Of a stretch of DNA of 5,297 bases, positions 4,940 to 5,297 are shown piece by piece. How positions within the stretch are numbered: position 1 is the first letter of the stretch; each line of letters begins with the position of its first letter. The stretch is from Chloroflexota bacterium. GTDB taxonomy: Bacteria > Chloroflexota > UBA6077. A program made the position numbers and the translations under genes. The notes under the pieces were generated by a model that was not told the DNA's origin, searched no databases, and worked only from the letters and a program-made list of their open reading frames with translations. The stretch spans positions 1 through 5,297 of the forward strand of contig JAJYKO010000483.1 in the NCBI GenBank assembly GCA_021788565.1, in the 5' to 3' direction.

Positions 4940-5297
4940 ATGACTCTAGCCAGCACGACTCCGGATCGGCGTCGGTCGATCTTTCGCGGCTGCCTGCTCG
5001 GCGGCGCGGTCGGTGACGCTTTGGGGGCCCCGGTCGAGTTCGCATCGCTCGAGCAGATTCGAAGCAACTATGGTCCTGCCGGCATTCAGGAGATGGCACC
5101 AGCCTACGGGCGTCTGGGCGCGATCACCGACGACACCCAGATGACGATGTTTACGGCCGAAGGGCTCCTCCGTGCCGTGAACCGCTATGAATCTCGCGGG
5201 ATTTGCCACGCACCTAGCGTGGTGTATCACGCGTACCTTCGCTGGCTACACACACAAGATGGCTCGGCTGCGGTTCCCGGCCGGGAGAAACCCGACG
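4940..5297 (+). CDS. ADP-ribosylglycohydrolase, DraG-like (N-terminal part, cut by window end)
   Basis: The frame from ATG 4940 stays open to the end of the window, giving the first 119 residues of a protein normally about 280-350 long. It belongs to the ADP-ribosylglycohydrolase (DraG/ARH-like) family, which removes ADP-ribose from modified proteins or other acceptors using a two-metal (Mg or Mn) centre. The diagnostic N-terminal helix [20 protein letters not shown] (15-34) is followed by [18 protein letters not shown], where T63, D64 and D65 are the expected metal ligands. The remaining metal-binding residues lie in the missing C-terminal part, so completeness cannot be judged. It starts 24 bp after the PDDEXK_4 gene; no strong ribosome-binding site precedes it (GGCAG, weak), which fits translation coupled to the upstream gene. 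Substrate is unknown; nitrogenase control as by DraG has no support here. Confidence 0.93.
   Translation, partial: MTLASTTPDRRRSIFRGCLLGGAVGDALGAPVEFASLEQIRSNYGPAGIQEMAPAYGRLGAITDDTQMTMFTAEGLLRAVNRYESRGICHAPSVVYHAYLRWLHTQDGSAAVPGREKPD

Overview
This is about 5.3 kb of bacterial DNA with high GC content and strongly GC-rich third codon positions. It suggests a high-GC proteobacterium, actinobacterium or similar; nothing in it fixes the taxon, and no rRNA, tRNA or housekeeping gene is present. Every convincing gene lies on the + strand, separated by gaps of variable length. No transposase, integrase, CRISPR array or RNA gene is visible.

Layout: positions 1-42 may be the tail of an upstream gene. 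Positions 164-811 encode a plasmid pRiA4b ORF-3-like protein. A 190-bp spacer with nothing recognisable follows. Then come a small unrecognised gene (1002-1253), a predicted PD-(D/E)XK-fold protein with a GTG start (1324-1764), and, 29 bp later, a small Cys-containing protein of unknown function (1794-2216). After another 136-bp spacer is a 396-residue predicted GIY-YIG nuclease with a long insertion and an extra C-terminal domain (2353-3543). Positions 3560-3831 hold two very short overlapping reading frames that may be a coupled pair or one frameshifted protein. A second, unrelated PD-(D/E)XK protein of the PDDEXK_4 type follows (3896-4915). It is closely followed by the N-terminal part of a DraG-type ADP-ribosylglycohydrolase that runs off the window end (4940-5297).

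Functionally, the window holds three separate nuclease-fold proteins from two superfamilies, one ADP-ribosyl hydrolase and several uncharacterised small proteins. This looks like accessory or genomic-island content, possibly a defence-type neighbourhood, but no known complete system (restriction-modification, toxin-antitoxin, CBASS and so on) can be assembled from what is visible. In particular, no methyltransferase accompanies the GIY-YIG protein. Two gene pairs are close enough to be co-transcribed: PD-(D/E)XK plus Cys protein (1324-2216), and PDDEXK_4 plus ADP-ribosylglycohydrolase (3896-5297). Any joint function is inference.
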